A program made the translations under genes and the position numbers. DNA of 64,000 nt, taken from positions 1 to 64,000 of the forward strand of contig JAKSNZ010000007.1 of assembly GCA_024405855.1 (NCBI GenBank). The letters run 5' to 3'. Below the pieces are notes generated by a model that was not told the origin of the DNA, made no database searches, and was given only the letters and a program-made list of their open reading frames with translations. The stretch is from Paludibacteraceae bacterium (GTDB taxonomy: Bacteria > Bacteroidota > Bacteroidia > Bacteroidales > Paludibacteraceae). Below, piece by piece: positions 26,051-35,071 of the stretch (positions within the stretch are counted from its first letter, which is position 1; each line of letters opens with the position of its first letter).

Positions 26051-27904
26051 ATGGCAAACAAAAAGAAAGAAGTAAAATTCTGTCTGCTCTTCCGCGATAT
26101 GTGGCAAGCCGCAGGCAAGTATGTTCCACGCGTTGACCAACTTGTAAAGGTTGCTCCGGCAATTGTCAAGATGGGGTGTTTTGCACGTGTTGAAACAAAC
26201 GGTGGTGGTTTTGAACAGGTTAATCTGTTATTTGGTGAAAATCCTAACAAAGCGGTACGTGAATGGACAAAACCTTTTAAGGAGGCTGGCATTCAGACCC
26301 AAATGCTTGACCGTGGACTAAACGGACTTAGAATGAGTCCTGTGCCAAGCGATGTTAGAAAACTTTTCTACGTAGTTAAGAAAAAGCAAGGTACTGACAT
26401 AACACGTACCTTCTGCGGACTTAATGACCTTAGAAACATAATTCCCTCAATAGGATATGCAAAGGCAGGAGGTATGATTTCACAATGCAGCCTTTGTATA
26501 ACATTCTCGCCCATACACACAGTTGAGTACTATACAAACATGGCATTCAAACTTATTGAAGCAGGTGCAGACGAAATTTGTTTGAAGGATATGGCTGGCA
26601 TAGGCAGACCTGTAACACTAGGTGCCATTGTAGCCGGCATTAAGGCAAAATACCCTGATATTCCTATTCAATACCACTCTCACGCAGGTCCTGGTTTTAG
26701 CATGGCTTCAATTCTTGAAGTGTGCAAAGCAGGCTGTGATTATGTGGATGTAGGTATGGAACCTCTCTCTTGGGGTACTGGACACGCAGATGTGCTTGCA
26801 GTTCAGGCAATGCTTAAAGATGCAGGATTCAGCGTTCCTGAAATAAATATGGAGGCATACATGGAGGTAAGAACTCTTGTTCAAGGCATGATAGATGACT
26901 TCCTTGGTTATTACATACCTTCACGTAACCGTCTGATGAACTCTCTGCTTATTGCCCCTGGACTTCCTGGCGGTATGATGGGTTCTCTTATGACAGACCT
27001 TGAAACTAACCTTGAAAGCATTAACAAGTATAAAGCAAAGAACAACAAGCCTGCCATGACACAGGATGAACTGCTTATAAAGCTATTCAATGAGGTGTCT
27101 TACATCTGGCCTAAGATGGGCTATCCTTGCTTGGTAACTCCATTCAGCCAATATGTAAAGAACATGGCACTTATGAATGTAATGCAGATGGAGAAAGGGA
27201 AGGAGCGTTGGTCTATGATTGCTGACGATATATGGGATATGATGCTTGGTAAGGCTGGTGCCCTACCTGGTCCTCTTGCTCCTGAACTTATTGAGAAAGC
27301 AAAGGCTGAAGGACGTGAATTCCATAATGAAGACCCTCAATCAAATTACCCCGATGCTCTTGACACCTTCCGCAAGGAGATGGCAGAGAACAACTGGGAT
27401 TTGGGAGAAGATGAAGAGGAACTCTTTGAACTTGCAATGCACCCACAACAATATCGCCTATACAAAGCTGGTAAGGCAAAGGCTGACTTTGAGGCTGACC
27501 TTGCAAAACGTAAAGCTGAAAAGGCTGGAGAAAAAGGTGGTATAGCACTTCCGCAAACAGTTACCGTTGATGTAAACGGAGAGAAATATTCTGTTACAAT
27601 TGGCGCAAATGAAGGTGTTGCAACACCTGCTACCACCACAACTGCCGCTGCAACTGCCGCTCCTGGTGAGGGCAAGGAACTGCAATCACCTCTTGAAGGC
27701 AAATTCTACCTTGTAAAATCTGCTGGAGATACCGCGGCAAAGGTTGGAGACACAGTAAAGAAAGGTCAGACAGTGTGCTTCATAGAGGCTATGAAAACCT
27801 TTAACGCCATTGCTGCAGAGTGTGACGGTGTCATTACGGAAATCTGTTTCAAAAGCGGTGATTCTGTATCGGAAGACGATGTACTTATGAAAATTAAAGG
27901 ATAA
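26051..27904 (+). CDS. oadA: Biotin-dependent decarboxylase alpha subunit (OadA-like)
   Basis: Carboxyltransferase subunit that moves CO2 from oxaloacetate (or a related acid) to biotin. Residues 1-480 form the TIM-barrel carboxyltransferase: FRDMWQAAGKY with the metal-binding Asp, ICLKDMAGIG with the carboxylated Lys, and YHSHAGPG with the metal His pair. An Ala/Thr linker (about 518-540) leads to a C-terminal biotinyl domain with EAMKTFNAI, where the Lys is the biotin site. The usual FRDxHQS reads FRDMWQA here, so substrate choice may differ from classical enzymes. It lies between oadG and oadB, with birA close by. Confidence 0.9.
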   Translation: MANKKKEVKFCLLFRDMWQAAGKYVPRVDQLVKVAPAIVKMGCFARVETNGGGFEQVNLLFGENPNKAVREWTKPFKEAGIQTQMLDRGLNGLRMSPVPSDVRKLFYVVKKKQGTDITRTFCGLNDLRNIIPSIGYAKAGGMISQCSLCITFSPIHTVEYYTNMAFKLIEAGADEICLKDMAGIGRPVTLGAIVAGIKAKYPDIPIQYHSHAGPGFSMASILEVCKAGCDYVDVGMEPLSWGTGHADVLAVQAMLKDAGFSVPEINMEAYMEVRTLVQGMIDDFLGYYIPSRNRLMNSLLIAPGLPGGMMGSLMTDLETNLESINKYKAKNNKPAMTQDELLIKLFNEVSYIWPKMGYPCLVTPFSQYVKNMALMNVMQMEKGKERWSMIADDIWDMMLGKAGALPGPLAPELIEKAKAEGREFHNEDPQSNYPDALDTFRKEMAENNWDLGEDEEELFELAMHPQQYRLYKAGKAKADFEADLAKRKAEKAGEKGGIALPQTVTVDVNGEKYSVTIGANEGVATPATTTTAAATAAPGEGKELQSPLEGKFYLVKSAGDTAAKVGDTVKKGQTVCFIEAMKTFNAIAAECDGVITEICFKSGDSVSEDDVLMKIKG

Positions 27905-27909
27905 GCGGT

Positions 27910-29154
27910 ATGGAGAATATTTGGGAAAAAATATATGGAATGACTGCTCTCAGCGATATTATTGCAGACCCACGATTCCTTATAATGTACTGCCTTGCTT
28001 TCTTACTGCTTTATCTTGGCATTAAGAAGGAGTTTGAGCCTCTTCTGCTTGTACCTATTGCATTTGGTGTGCTTATTGCAAACTTTCCCGGAGGTGGAAT
28101 GGGAGTGCTTGGTGCAGACGGAGAAGGTCTTGTTCATTATGTAAAAGACGGAGTTGAAGTGTCAAAGAATGTTTATTCAATGACGCTTCCTGAAATTGCA
28201 CATGATTTAGGGCTTATGAACTACATTTATTATGCCCTGATTAAGTCAGGTCTGCTGCCGCCTATCATATTCATGGGTGTAGGTGCCTTGACTGACTTTG
28301 GTCCTATGCTACGCAACCTGAAACTTGCAATTTTTGGTGCTGGAGCACAATTCGGTATATTTGCCGTGCTGCTTGTAGCATCACAATTCTTTACAATGAA
28401 AGAGGCTGCATCTCTTGCAATCATAGGTGGTGCAGACGGTCCTACAGCAATTTTCACCACTCTTAAACTTGCTCCGCATCTACTTGCACCTATTGCCATT
28501 GCAGCATACTCTTATATGGCTCTTGTGCCTGTAATAATTCCTTTAGTGGTTAAACTCACCTGCTCTAAAAAGGAACTTATGATTAACATGAAGGAACAGG
28601 ATAAGCTATACCCTAACAAAGTGGAGTTTAAGAATATGAGGGTTCTGAAAATTGTATTCCCTATAGCGGTTACAACTATTGTTGCAATTATTGTACCCGA
28701 TGCGGTGGCTCTTGTAGGAATGCTTATGTTCGGTAATCTTTTGAAGGAGATTGGTGCAAATACATTCCGTTTGTTTGATACTGTCTCTAACGGCATTATG
28801 AATGCCGCCACTGTGTTTTTAGGGCTGTCAGTAGGTGCAACCATGACTGTAGATGCATTCCTTAACTGGACCACACTTGGTATTGTTGCAGGCGGATTCC
28901 TTGCATTCGGATTCTCCATATTCGGAGGCATAATGCTTGTAAAGATTATGAATCTGTTTACAAAGAAGAAAATCAATCCGCTTGTTGGAGCTACTGGCTT
29001 AAGTGCCGTTCCTATGGCATCACGCGTGGCTAATGACATAGCACTTAAATATGACCCAAAGAACCATGTATTGAACTACTGTATGTCAAGTAATGTGGCA
29101 GGTGTCATTGGTTCTGCGGTTGCGGCAGGTATTCTTATATCATTCTTAGGATAA
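27910..29154 (+). CDS. oadB: Sodium-translocating decarboxylase beta subunit
   Basis: A 414-residue membrane protein that couples decarboxylation of carboxybiotin to sodium export. About 9-11 hydrophobic helices and the family motifs are present: FMGVGALTDFGPML, IIGGADGPTAIFTT (with the Asp of the sodium path) and GATGLSAVPMASRVAN. It begins 5 bp after oadA, completing a G-A-B operon that would feed the sodium gradient during fermentation. Confidence 0.96.
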   Translation: MENIWEKIYGMTALSDIIADPRFLIMYCLAFLLLYLGIKKEFEPLLLVPIAFGVLIANFPGGGMGVLGADGEGLVHYVKDGVEVSKNVYSMTLPEIAHDLGLMNYIYYALIKSGLLPPIIFMGVGALTDFGPMLRNLKLAIFGAGAQFGIFAVLLVASQFFTMKEAASLAIIGGADGPTAIFTTLKLAPHLLAPIAIAAYSYMALVPVIIPLVVKLTCSKKELMINMKEQDKLYPNKVEFKNMRVLKIVFPIAVTTIVAIIVPDAVALVGMLMFGNLLKEIGANTFRLFDTVSNGIMNAATVFLGLSVGATMTVDAFLNWTTLGIVAGGFLAFGFSIFGGIMLVKIMNLFTKKKINPLVGATGLSAVPMASRVANDIALKYDPKNHVLNYCMSSNVAGVIGSAVAAGILISFLG

Positions 29155-29167
29155 TATATTTCCAATA

Positions 29168-29935
29168 TTGCAGGTTAAGGCTAAGAAATATTTAGGGCAG
29201 CATTTCCTGACAGATTTGAATGTTGCAAAGCGTATAGCGGACACAGTAGATGTGTCCGCTGAGCGTAATGTGCTTGAGATTGGTCCTGGTATGGGTGTGC
29301 TTACCCAATTCCTGCTTAATAAGGATAAGAACCTGCAAGTTATTGAGATAGACGGGGAATCGGTTGATTATCTGAAACAGAACTTCAAGACAGAACTTGC
29401 TGACCGCATAATTTTTGATGATTTCCTAAAATTTGACATCGGGGAATTGTTTAACGGAGAAAAATTTGCACTTATAGGAAACTACCCTTACAACATTTCA
29501 AGCCAAATATTCTTTAAGGTACTTGATAATAAGGAGCGAATTCCGTTTGTGTCAGGCATGATACAGAAGGAGGTTGCAAAGAGGTTGGCATCGGGTCCTG
29601 GAAATAAGGATTACGGTATTCTGAGTGTGCTTCTTCAAGCCTATTATGATATAGAATACCTTTTTACTGTGCCGCCTGGGGTGTTTGCTCCGCCGCCAAA
29701 GGTTGACTCAGCGGTAATTATTATGAAACGCAATGGCGTAAAGGAGTTGCCTTGTAATGAAAAACTTTTCAAAACCGTAGTCAAAACCGCATTTAATCAA
29801 AGACGCAAGACATTGAGAAACTCCCTAAAGCCAATGATGTCCGAAGGTTTTTCAACAACCGATGCCATTTGGAACAAACGTCCTGAGCAACTGAGCGTTG
29901 CAGACTTTATTAACCTTACACTCCTGTTCCAATAG
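29168..29935 (+). CDS. ksgA: 16S rRNA dimethyladenosine transferase
   Basis: Dimethylates A1518 and A1519 of 16S rRNA during 30S maturation. 255 residues, with KYLGQHFLTDLNVAKRIADTV, SAM motif VLEIGPGMGVLTQ, catalytic motif IGNYPYNISSQI and GVFAPPPKVDSAV. The only suitable start is a TTG at 29168, giving an N-terminus of family length. It follows oadB by 13 bp and precedes birA by 3 bp. Confidence 0.96.
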   Translation: MQVKAKKYLGQHFLTDLNVAKRIADTVDVSAERNVLEIGPGMGVLTQFLLNKDKNLQVIEIDGESVDYLKQNFKTELADRIIFDDFLKFDIGELFNGEKFALIGNYPYNISSQIFFKVLDNKERIPFVSGMIQKEVAKRLASGPGNKDYGILSVLLQAYYDIEYLFTVPPGVFAPPPKVDSAVIIMKRNGVKELPCNEKLFKTVVKTAFNQRRKTLRNSLKPMMSEGFSTTDAIWNKRPEQLSVADFINLTLLFQ

Positions 29936-29938
29936 CGT

Positions 29939-30679
29939 ATGAATTTCACCTTTGAATTTTTACCTGAATGTGTATCAACTAACAAAATGTTACTTGACAG
30001 GCTTGCAGGTGGCATACAATACGCTGACGGACATACTCTATATACAGCGTTTCAAAGCGGCGGTTACGGGCAGATAGGTAACAAATGGGAGTCAGAGAGA
30101 GGAAAGAATCTGTTATGCTCAATATTGTTGCACCCTAACAGGGTTAAGGCAACGGAGCAGTTTTTTATATCGGAAGCCGTATCGCTTGCCATAGCAAACG
30201 TATTATCAGCTGAAACAGAAGGCATTAGCATCAAATGGCCTAATGACATCTATTGGAATGACAAGAAAATAGCCGGCATTTTGATTGAAAACAATTTAAG
30301 TGGCTCATACATTGCTGATTGCATAATAGGCATAGGTCTTAACCTTAATCAGAAAAAATTTATGAGCGATGCCCCAAATCCTATATCACTCAGCAATATC
30401 ACTAATAAAGAATATGATATAGAACATATCTTAAAGAGAATTTTGGACTTGTTTAATGAGTTTTACGCTATGGGAGAGCAGAATAGGAGTGAACTTCATA
30501 AACACTACATATCTTTTCTATATAGATTTGGCGTACAATCCCCCTACTCCGATACCAACGGCACTTTCTTAGGTGAAATTTCCAATGTTGATGCAGACGG
30601 GCATCTGCATATAATTGATGATAAGGGTATTGACAGAGTATATGCTTTTAAGGAGGTAAAGTATGAACAAATACATTAA
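29939..30679 (+). CDS. birA: Biotin-protein ligase without DNA-binding domain
   Basis: Activates biotin and attaches it to the Lys of biotin carrier domains. The 246-residue protein contains only the catalytic and C-terminal domains: CVSTNKMLLDRL, a Gly-rich biotinyl-AMP loop FQSGGYGQIGNKWESERGK, SIKWPNDIYWNDKKIAGIL and IGIGLNLNQ. No winged-helix repressor domain is present. The nearby OadA biotinyl domain is an obvious substrate. It overlaps comF by 17 bp. Confidence 0.95.
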   Translation: MNFTFEFLPECVSTNKMLLDRLAGGIQYADGHTLYTAFQSGGYGQIGNKWESERGKNLLCSILLHPNRVKATEQFFISEAVSLAIANVLSAETEGISIKWPNDIYWNDKKIAGILIENNLSGSYIADCIIGIGLNLNQKKFMSDAPNPISLSNITNKEYDIEHILKRILDLFNEFYAMGEQNRSELHKHYISFLYRFGVQSPYSDTNGTFLGEISNVDADGHLHIIDDKGIDRVYAFKEVKYEQIH

Positions 30680-31352
30680 AGGACTTATATCTCTCTTATA
30701 CCCAAAGAATTGCGGAGGTTGTGGCGGTTATTTGGTACAAGGTGAAAATGAAATTTGCACCAACTGCCTATGCAATTTAAGCCATACAGGTTTCCATAAC
30801 ATTCCTGACAACGATGCTGAAAAACTTTTTTGGAACAAAGTTCCCGTTGAATACGCCACCGCATATTGCTATTTTCACAAGGGCGGCATTGCACAAAGAA
30901 TGTTGCACAATTTGAAATACAAGGGCTATAAATCCCTTGGCTTTGAAATGGGCAAACTTTTAGGTGAGGAGATAAAAGGCAGTGAGGTTGCTAGTGTTGA
31001 TTATATTGTTCCTGTTCCTCTACACCCCTCTAAACTTAAGAAAAGGAGGTATAATCAGGCAGAGGTTTTGGCTCAAGGCATAAGTTCTGCCTTATGTATT
31101 CCCATTGACACATCGTCTCTTGTCAGAACACACGAGAATACCACTCAAACAAAAAAAAATATAAATGAGAGATACCAAAATTCCCTTGATTTGTTCTCTT
31201 TGGCAAATACAGAGAAATTGAAAGGTTGCAGGGTGATGCTTGTTGATGATGTCATTACAACAGGTGCCACTCTTGAGGCTTGTGTAAGGGAATTGCTAAA
31301 GATTGAAGGTGTCAAGGTTAATTGTGTTGCTTTTGCAATTGCAGGACATTGA
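30663..31352 (+). CDS. comF: ComF-family phosphoribosyltransferase-like protein
   Basis: A 229-residue protein with an N-terminal zinc-ribbon-like set of Cys pairs (NCGGCGGYL and ICTNC), a middle region IVPVPLHPSKLKKRRYNQAE and a PRTase loop VMLVDDVITTGATLEAC. Homologues support DNA uptake and recombination in transformable species; the biochemical role is unclear. It contains an A9 run (31151-31159) yet stays in frame. The start lies inside birA. Confidence 0.92.
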   Translation: MNKYIKGLISLLYPKNCGGCGGYLVQGENEICTNCLCNLSHTGFHNIPDNDAEKLFWNKVPVEYATAYCYFHKGGIAQRMLHNLKYKGYKSLGFEMGKLLGEEIKGSEVASVDYIVPVPLHPSKLKKRRYNQAEVLAQGISSALCIPIDTSSLVRTHENTTQTKKNINERYQNSLDLFSLANTEKLKGCRVMLVDDVITTGATLEACVRELLKIEGVKVNCVAFAIAGH

Positions 31353-31369
31353 TTTTTTTTGTACATTTG
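31339..31369 (+). promoter_or_regulatory. lgt promoter
   Basis: TTG at 31339-31341, 20 bp, then TACATTTG at 31362-31369 followed by CA. The -33 box lies within the end of comF, and the lgt ATG is 24 bp after the -7 box. Confidence 0.7.
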
Positions 31370-31393
31370 CAACCTAAAAAATTGTGTTATTTT

Positions 31394-32212
31394 ATGGATT
31401 TGTTGTCAGTAATATGGAATGTTGACCCTGTGGCTTTTTCAATAGGTCCTGTTGAGGTGCGTTGGTATGGTTTGTTGTATGCTACAGGATTCCTTTTTGC
31501 AATATGGTTGCTTGGCAAGATGTTCAAGAGTGAAGGATGTCCTGATGAATGGGCTGACAAGGTGTTTATTTATATGGTAATAGCCGTAATAGTAGGTTCA
31601 AGGTTAGGTCATGTGTTTTTTTATGATTGGGCATACTATAAAGACCATTTAAGTGAGATTCCTATGGTTTGGCGTGGCGGATTGGCAAGCCACGGCGGTG
31701 CAATAGCCATAATCCTGTGTGTATGGCTTATGGCTAAATATATGTGTCATAAGAGTTTCTTCTGGCTTGCAGACAGAATGTACGTAATATGCGCTCCTGT
31801 TGCAGGTATAATAAGAATAGGAAATCTTATGAACTCTGAAATTTATGGTTGTGAGACCACCGTTCCGTGGGCTTTCAAGTTTGTAAGGGATTATCCTGGA
31901 ATACCTATTGAATCAATTCCTGAATGCCATCCTACACAACTTTATGAGGCTGGGGCATACTTTCTTATGTTTTTCTTCCTACTTTGGCTATATTGGAAGA
32001 CTGATGCCCGTAAACATGAAGGATTGTTGGCAGGTATAGGTTTTGCATGGACATTCATTGCAAGATTCTTTATAGAGTTCATAAAGAATGACCAATCTGA
32101 TTTTGAGGCTGGTATGGTATTGAATATGGGACAGTTACTAAGTATACCGTTCATAATATTCGGTATTTGGATTATTATTAGGGCAATGAGGAGTGATAAA
32201 GTTAAAAGTTAA
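31394..32212 (+). CDS. lgt: Prolipoprotein diacylglyceryl transferase
   Basis: Adds diacylglycerol to the lipobox Cys of prelipoproteins at the inner membrane. 272 residues from the ATG at 31394, which is chosen because an upstream in-frame start lies before the promoter. About seven membrane helices; [39 protein letters not shown] and HPTQLYEA carry the family's active-site region. The tail ends in an AGTTAAAA octamer repeat. Confidence 0.97.
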   Translation: MDLLSVIWNVDPVAFSIGPVEVRWYGLLYATGFLFAIWLLGKMFKSEGCPDEWADKVFIYMVIAVIVGSRLGHVFFYDWAYYKDHLSEIPMVWRGGLASHGGAIAIILCVWLMAKYMCHKSFFWLADRMYVICAPVAGIIRIGNLMNSEIYGCETTVPWAFKFVRDYPGIPIESIPECHPTQLYEAGAYFLMFFFLLWLYWKTDARKHEGLLAGIGFAWTFIARFFIEFIKNDQSDFEAGMVLNMGQLLSIPFIIFGIWIIIRAMRSDKVKS

Positions 32213-32235
32213 AAAATAAATATTGTTTACATAAT

Positions 32236-34293
32236 ATGCAGAATTATAAACGTACTACCATTACATCAGCGCTACCATACGCAAATGGTCCTGTTCACAT
32301 AGGACATTTGGCAGGAGTATATGTACCTGCTGACATTTATGCTCGTTATTTAAGGCTAAAAGGTGAAGATGTAATCTTCATAGGCGGTTCAGATGAACAT
32401 GGTGTGCCTATTACAATTAAGGCACGCAGAGAGGGAGTATCGCCGCAAGACATTGTAGACAGATACCACAATCTTATAAAAAAGTCTTTTGAGGAGTTTG
32501 GCATATCGTTTGACATATATTCACGTACAACATCTGACACTCATACCCAAGTGGCATCTGACTTTTTCAAGACCATTTATGACAAGGACGGGTTCATAAC
32601 TAAGGAGAGCGAGCAATACTTTGATGAGGAGGCAGGAGTTTTTCTTGCTGACAGATACATTACGGGTGAATGCCCTCATTGCCATGAGCAGGGTGCGTAC
32701 GGAGACCAATGTGAAAAGTGCGGTACAGCCTTGTCACCTGATGAACTTATAAATCCAAAGTCAACAATCAGTGGCAGCAAGCCTGTAAAGCGTATGACAA
32801 AGCATTGGTATCTGCCTCTTGACAAGCATGAGGAGTGGCTACGCAAGTGGATTCTTGAAGACCATAAGGAGTGGAGACCGAATGTGTACGGTCAGTGCAA
32901 GAGTTGGCTTGACATGCACCTTCAACCACGTGCCGTAAGCCGTGATTTGGATTGGGGTATTCCACTTCCTATAGATAATGCAAAGGGCAAGGTTCTTTAT
33001 GTTTGGTTTGACGCACCGATAGGCTATATATCAAACACTAAGGAGTTATTGCCTAATGATTGGGAGAAGTGGTGGAAAGACCCTGAAACACGTCTTGTCC
33101 ACTTTATTGGTAAAGATAACATTGTTTTCCACTGTATAGTCTTCCCTGCAATGTTGAAGGCTGAAGGTTCATTCATTTTGCCTGACAATGTGCCTTCAAA
33201 TGAGTTTCTTAACCTTGAAGGAGACAAAATTTCAACATCAAGGAATTGGGCTGTATGGCTTCATGAATATTTGGCTGATTTTCCTGGCAAACAGGACGTG
33301 CTACGTTATGTTCTTACCGCTAACGCTCCTGAAACTAAGGATAATGACTTTACATGGCGTGATTTTCAAGCCCGCAATAATAATGAACTTGTTGCCATTT
33401 ACGGTAACTTTGTAAACCGTACTCTTGTGCTGACACACAAGTTCTTTGACGGTAAGGTACCTGTATCTGGTGAACTTACAGACTATGACAAGGCTACACT
33501 TAAAGAGTTTGCTGATGTTAAGGCTGAAGTTGAGAAACTGCTTGATAACTTCAAGTTCCGCGATGCTCAAAAGGAGGCAATGAATCTTGCCCGCATAGGC
33601 AACAAATACCTTGCTGACACTGAACCTTGGAAAGTTGCAAAAGAGGATATGGGCAGAGTTGCCACCATTCTTAACCTTGCATTGCAGATTACTGCAAATC
33701 TTGCCATTGCATTTGAGCCGTTCCTGCCGTTCAGCAGCAGAAAACTGCGTGAAATGATAAATCTTAAGGAGTGGTCATGGAACAAACTTGGAAGCCTTGA
33801 TTTGCTTGCTACAGGTGCTTCAATAAACAAGCCTGAACTTTTGTTTGAAAAGATTGAAGATGCTCCTATTGAGGCTCAAATAAACAGACTAGAGGAAATC
33901 AAGAAAAAGAATGAGGAGGCAAAGCGTTTGGAGGAACTAAAGAATTTCAAACCTGCACAGGTTGCAGAAAACATACCTTTTGAAGATTTTGAAAAACTTG
34001 ATGTGCGTGTAGGTACTGTACTTGAATGTTCAAGGGTGCCAAAGGCAGACAAACTGCTACAATTCAAGATAGATGACGGTATGGGCTGCCGTACCATTGT
34101 ATCAGGCATTGCGGCATACTATAATCCTGAAGATTTGGTAGGCAAACAGGTTTGCTTTGTTGCAAATTTTGCACCTCGTAAACTTAAAGGTGTTGAAAGT
34201 CAGGGCATGATACTCTCTGCCCAAGATGCAGACGGCAGGCTTGTTGTAATTTCGCCGTCAGCAAATGTACATAACGGTGTAAAGGTTTGCTAA
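32236..34293 (+). CDS. metG: Methionyl-tRNA synthetase
   Basis: Class I synthetase, 685 residues. Visible are the HIGH-type motif [12 protein letters not shown], zinc-knuckle cysteines in [18 protein letters not shown], the KMSKS equivalent DKISTSRNW, and a C-terminal tRNA-binding OB domain from about residue 580 ([23 protein letters not shown]), joined by a charged helical linker. This is the type that dimerises through the added OB domain. Confidence 0.98.
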   Translation: MQNYKRTTITSALPYANGPVHIGHLAGVYVPADIYARYLRLKGEDVIFIGGSDEHGVPITIKARREGVSPQDIVDRYHNLIKKSFEEFGISFDIYSRTTSDTHTQVASDFFKTIYDKDGFITKESEQYFDEEAGVFLADRYITGECPHCHEQGAYGDQCEKCGTALSPDELINPKSTISGSKPVKRMTKHWYLPLDKHEEWLRKWILEDHKEWRPNVYGQCKSWLDMHLQPRAVSRDLDWGIPLPIDNAKGKVLYVWFDAPIGYISNTKELLPNDWEKWWKDPETRLVHFIGKDNIVFHCIVFPAMLKAEGSFILPDNVPSNEFLNLEGDKISTSRNWAVWLHEYLADFPGKQDVLRYVLTANAPETKDNDFTWRDFQARNNNELVAIYGNFVNRTLVLTHKFFDGKVPVSGELTDYDKATLKEFADVKAEVEKLLDNFKFRDAQKEAMNLARIGNKYLADTEPWKVAKEDMGRVATILNLALQITANLAIAFEPFLPFSSRKLREMINLKEWSWNKLGSLDLLATGASINKPELLFEKIEDAPIEAQINRLEEIKKKNEEAKRLEELKNFKPAQVAENIPFEDFEKLDVRVGTVLECSRVPKADKLLQFKIDDGMGCRTIVSGIAAYYNPEDLVGKQVCFVANFAPRKLKGVESQGMILSAQDADGRLVVISPSANVHNGVKVC

Positions 34294-34302
34294 TTTTCCT
34301 TT

Positions 34303-34341
34303 TGTAACATATCTGTAACACATCTGTAAGGGGTTTGTAAC
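34303..34341. promoter_or_regulatory. Four phased TGTAA boxes after metG
   Basis: TGTAAC, TGTAAC, TGTAAG and TGTAAC begin at 34303, 34314, 34324 and 34336, spaced 10-12 bp, about one helical turn. They sit 10 bp past the metG stop and about 45 bp upstream of the small-RNA promoter. A binding array for a regulator is possible; no protein is assigned. Confidence 0.35.
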
Positions 34342-34386
34342 AAATAAAAGAAAAATAATCAAATATTGAAAATAATTATAAATACC

Positions 34387-34418
34387 TATTGTTGCATATT
34401 TAAAAAGCGTTACTTTTG
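34387..34418 (+). promoter_or_regulatory. Promoter of a candidate small RNA
   Basis: TATTG at 34387-34391, 19 bp, then TACTTTTG at 34411-34418 followed by CA. No plus-strand gene follows; about 65 bp downstream comes a hairpin with a T-rich tail. Confidence 0.6.
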
Positions 34419-34424
34419 CATTGT

Positions 34425-34491
34425 GATTTTTTCATAGTATTTGATTTTAAGGTTAGCAAATAGGTGTTCAAGCGTGAACACCTTTTGTTAT
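34425..34491 (+). ncRNA. Candidate small RNA, about 65 nt
   Basis: Bounded by the promoter ending at 34418 and by a terminator hairpin AGGTGTTCA (34462-34470), AGCG loop, TGAACACCT (34475-34483) and a T-rich tail TTTTGTTATTTT. It is an intergenic unit of typical small-RNA size that converges on the XRE regulator gene. No coding frame of note. The 5' end is estimated from the -7 box. Confidence 0.45.
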
Positions 34492-34494
34492 TTT
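34462..34494 (+). terminator. Rho-independent terminator of the small-RNA unit
   Basis: A 9-bp perfect stem with a 4-nt loop, followed by TTTTGTTATTTT on the plus strand. On the minus strand the bases after the stem are ATTTGCTAACC, so it is oriented for plus-strand transcripts. Confidence 0.7.
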
Positions 34495-34506
34495 ATGGGG
34501 TTTTGT

Positions 34507-34902
34507 TTACGCTCCCGAATCAGGTGTATCGGCTGTGCGGTATTCTGCAGGTTTCTCAGCCGCTATATAATGAGAAAGCGTATCTATTTTCTTGTTCATT
34601 GATATTATTTCAAGAAAAATATCACGCATAAGCATATTGTTGACAGGTATCTCTGTCAACATATCAGGCGCGTTAATGCCAAGAATATCCGCTAATTGTT
34701 TTAATCTTGTGGTAGATATGCCACTCTCTCCTCTCTCAATCTTGGAATAAGCAGTAGTTGTTATTCCCATTTTGTCTGCAACAGCCTCTTGTGTTAAATC
34801 AAGTATTCTTCGCCTTGTTCTTAAACTTTGACCGAATGCAATTCTTTCTTCATAATCCGCTTTACTTACTTTGCTCTTGAAATTGTAAAATTTTCTTTTC
34901 AT
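34507..34902 (-). CDS. XRE-family transcriptional regulator
   Basis: A 131-residue DNA-binding protein. A Lys-rich N-terminus precedes a Cro/C1-type helix-turn-helix (about residues 27-80: LRTRRRILDLTQEAVADKMG, TTTAYSKIERGESGISTTRLKQLADILG). The C-terminus contains a short helical part that may dimerise. A 21-22-bp inverted repeat just upstream may be its own operator. The target genes are unknown; it is not flanked by a toxin or phage genes. Confidence 0.88.
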   Translation of the reverse strand: MKRKFYNFKSKVSKADYEERIAFGQSLRTRRRILDLTQEAVADKMGITTTAYSKIERGESGISTTRLKQLADILGINAPDMLTEIPVNNMLMRDIFLEIISMNKKIDTLSHYIAAEKPAEYRTADTPDSGA

Positions 34903-34908
34903 AACTAA

Positions 34909-34985
34909 TTAATTATAGATTAAAACTAAAATAAACATAACGATTGTAAAGTTAATGACTATCTTAGTTTAATTTCTATAATTAA
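34909..34985 (-). promoter_or_regulatory. Dyad upstream of the XRE regulator
   Basis: Arms at 34909-34929 and 34964-34985 are near-complementary over about 20 bp (TTAATTATAGA.TTAAAACTAA against its complement with a few changes), separated by 34 bp. A near-consensus -7 box for the regulator (CAAATTTG, one change from TAnnTTTG) lies just beyond at 34992-34999. The layout suits autoregulation by a dimeric HTH protein with DNA looping. Confidence 0.45.
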
Positions 34986-35030
34986 AAGTTGCAAATTTGT
35001 AACTAAAACGCGGTTTTATGACTAAAAATA

Positions 35031-35062
35031 AAAAAATCGGACATCATTTTTGCCCGATTTTT
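35031..35062 (-). terminator. secA terminator
   Basis: On the minus strand, AAAAATCGG and CCGATTTTT pair across a 13-nt loop and continue into a T-rich tail, 10 bp past the secA stop. Confidence 0.85.
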
Positions 35063-35071
35063 CTTTTTTTT

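Noticed and set aside
28512-29039. 175-codon minus-strand frame inside oadB
   Set aside because: Shadow of the oadB reading frame; composition follows the antisense of a membrane protein and it has no start signals.
31151-31159. A second programmed slippage site in comF (A9 run)
   Set aside because: The unslipped frame is the full-length gene and neither shifted frame yields a recognisable extension. The GT4 start also has an A9 run, so long A-runs alone are not evidence of recoding.
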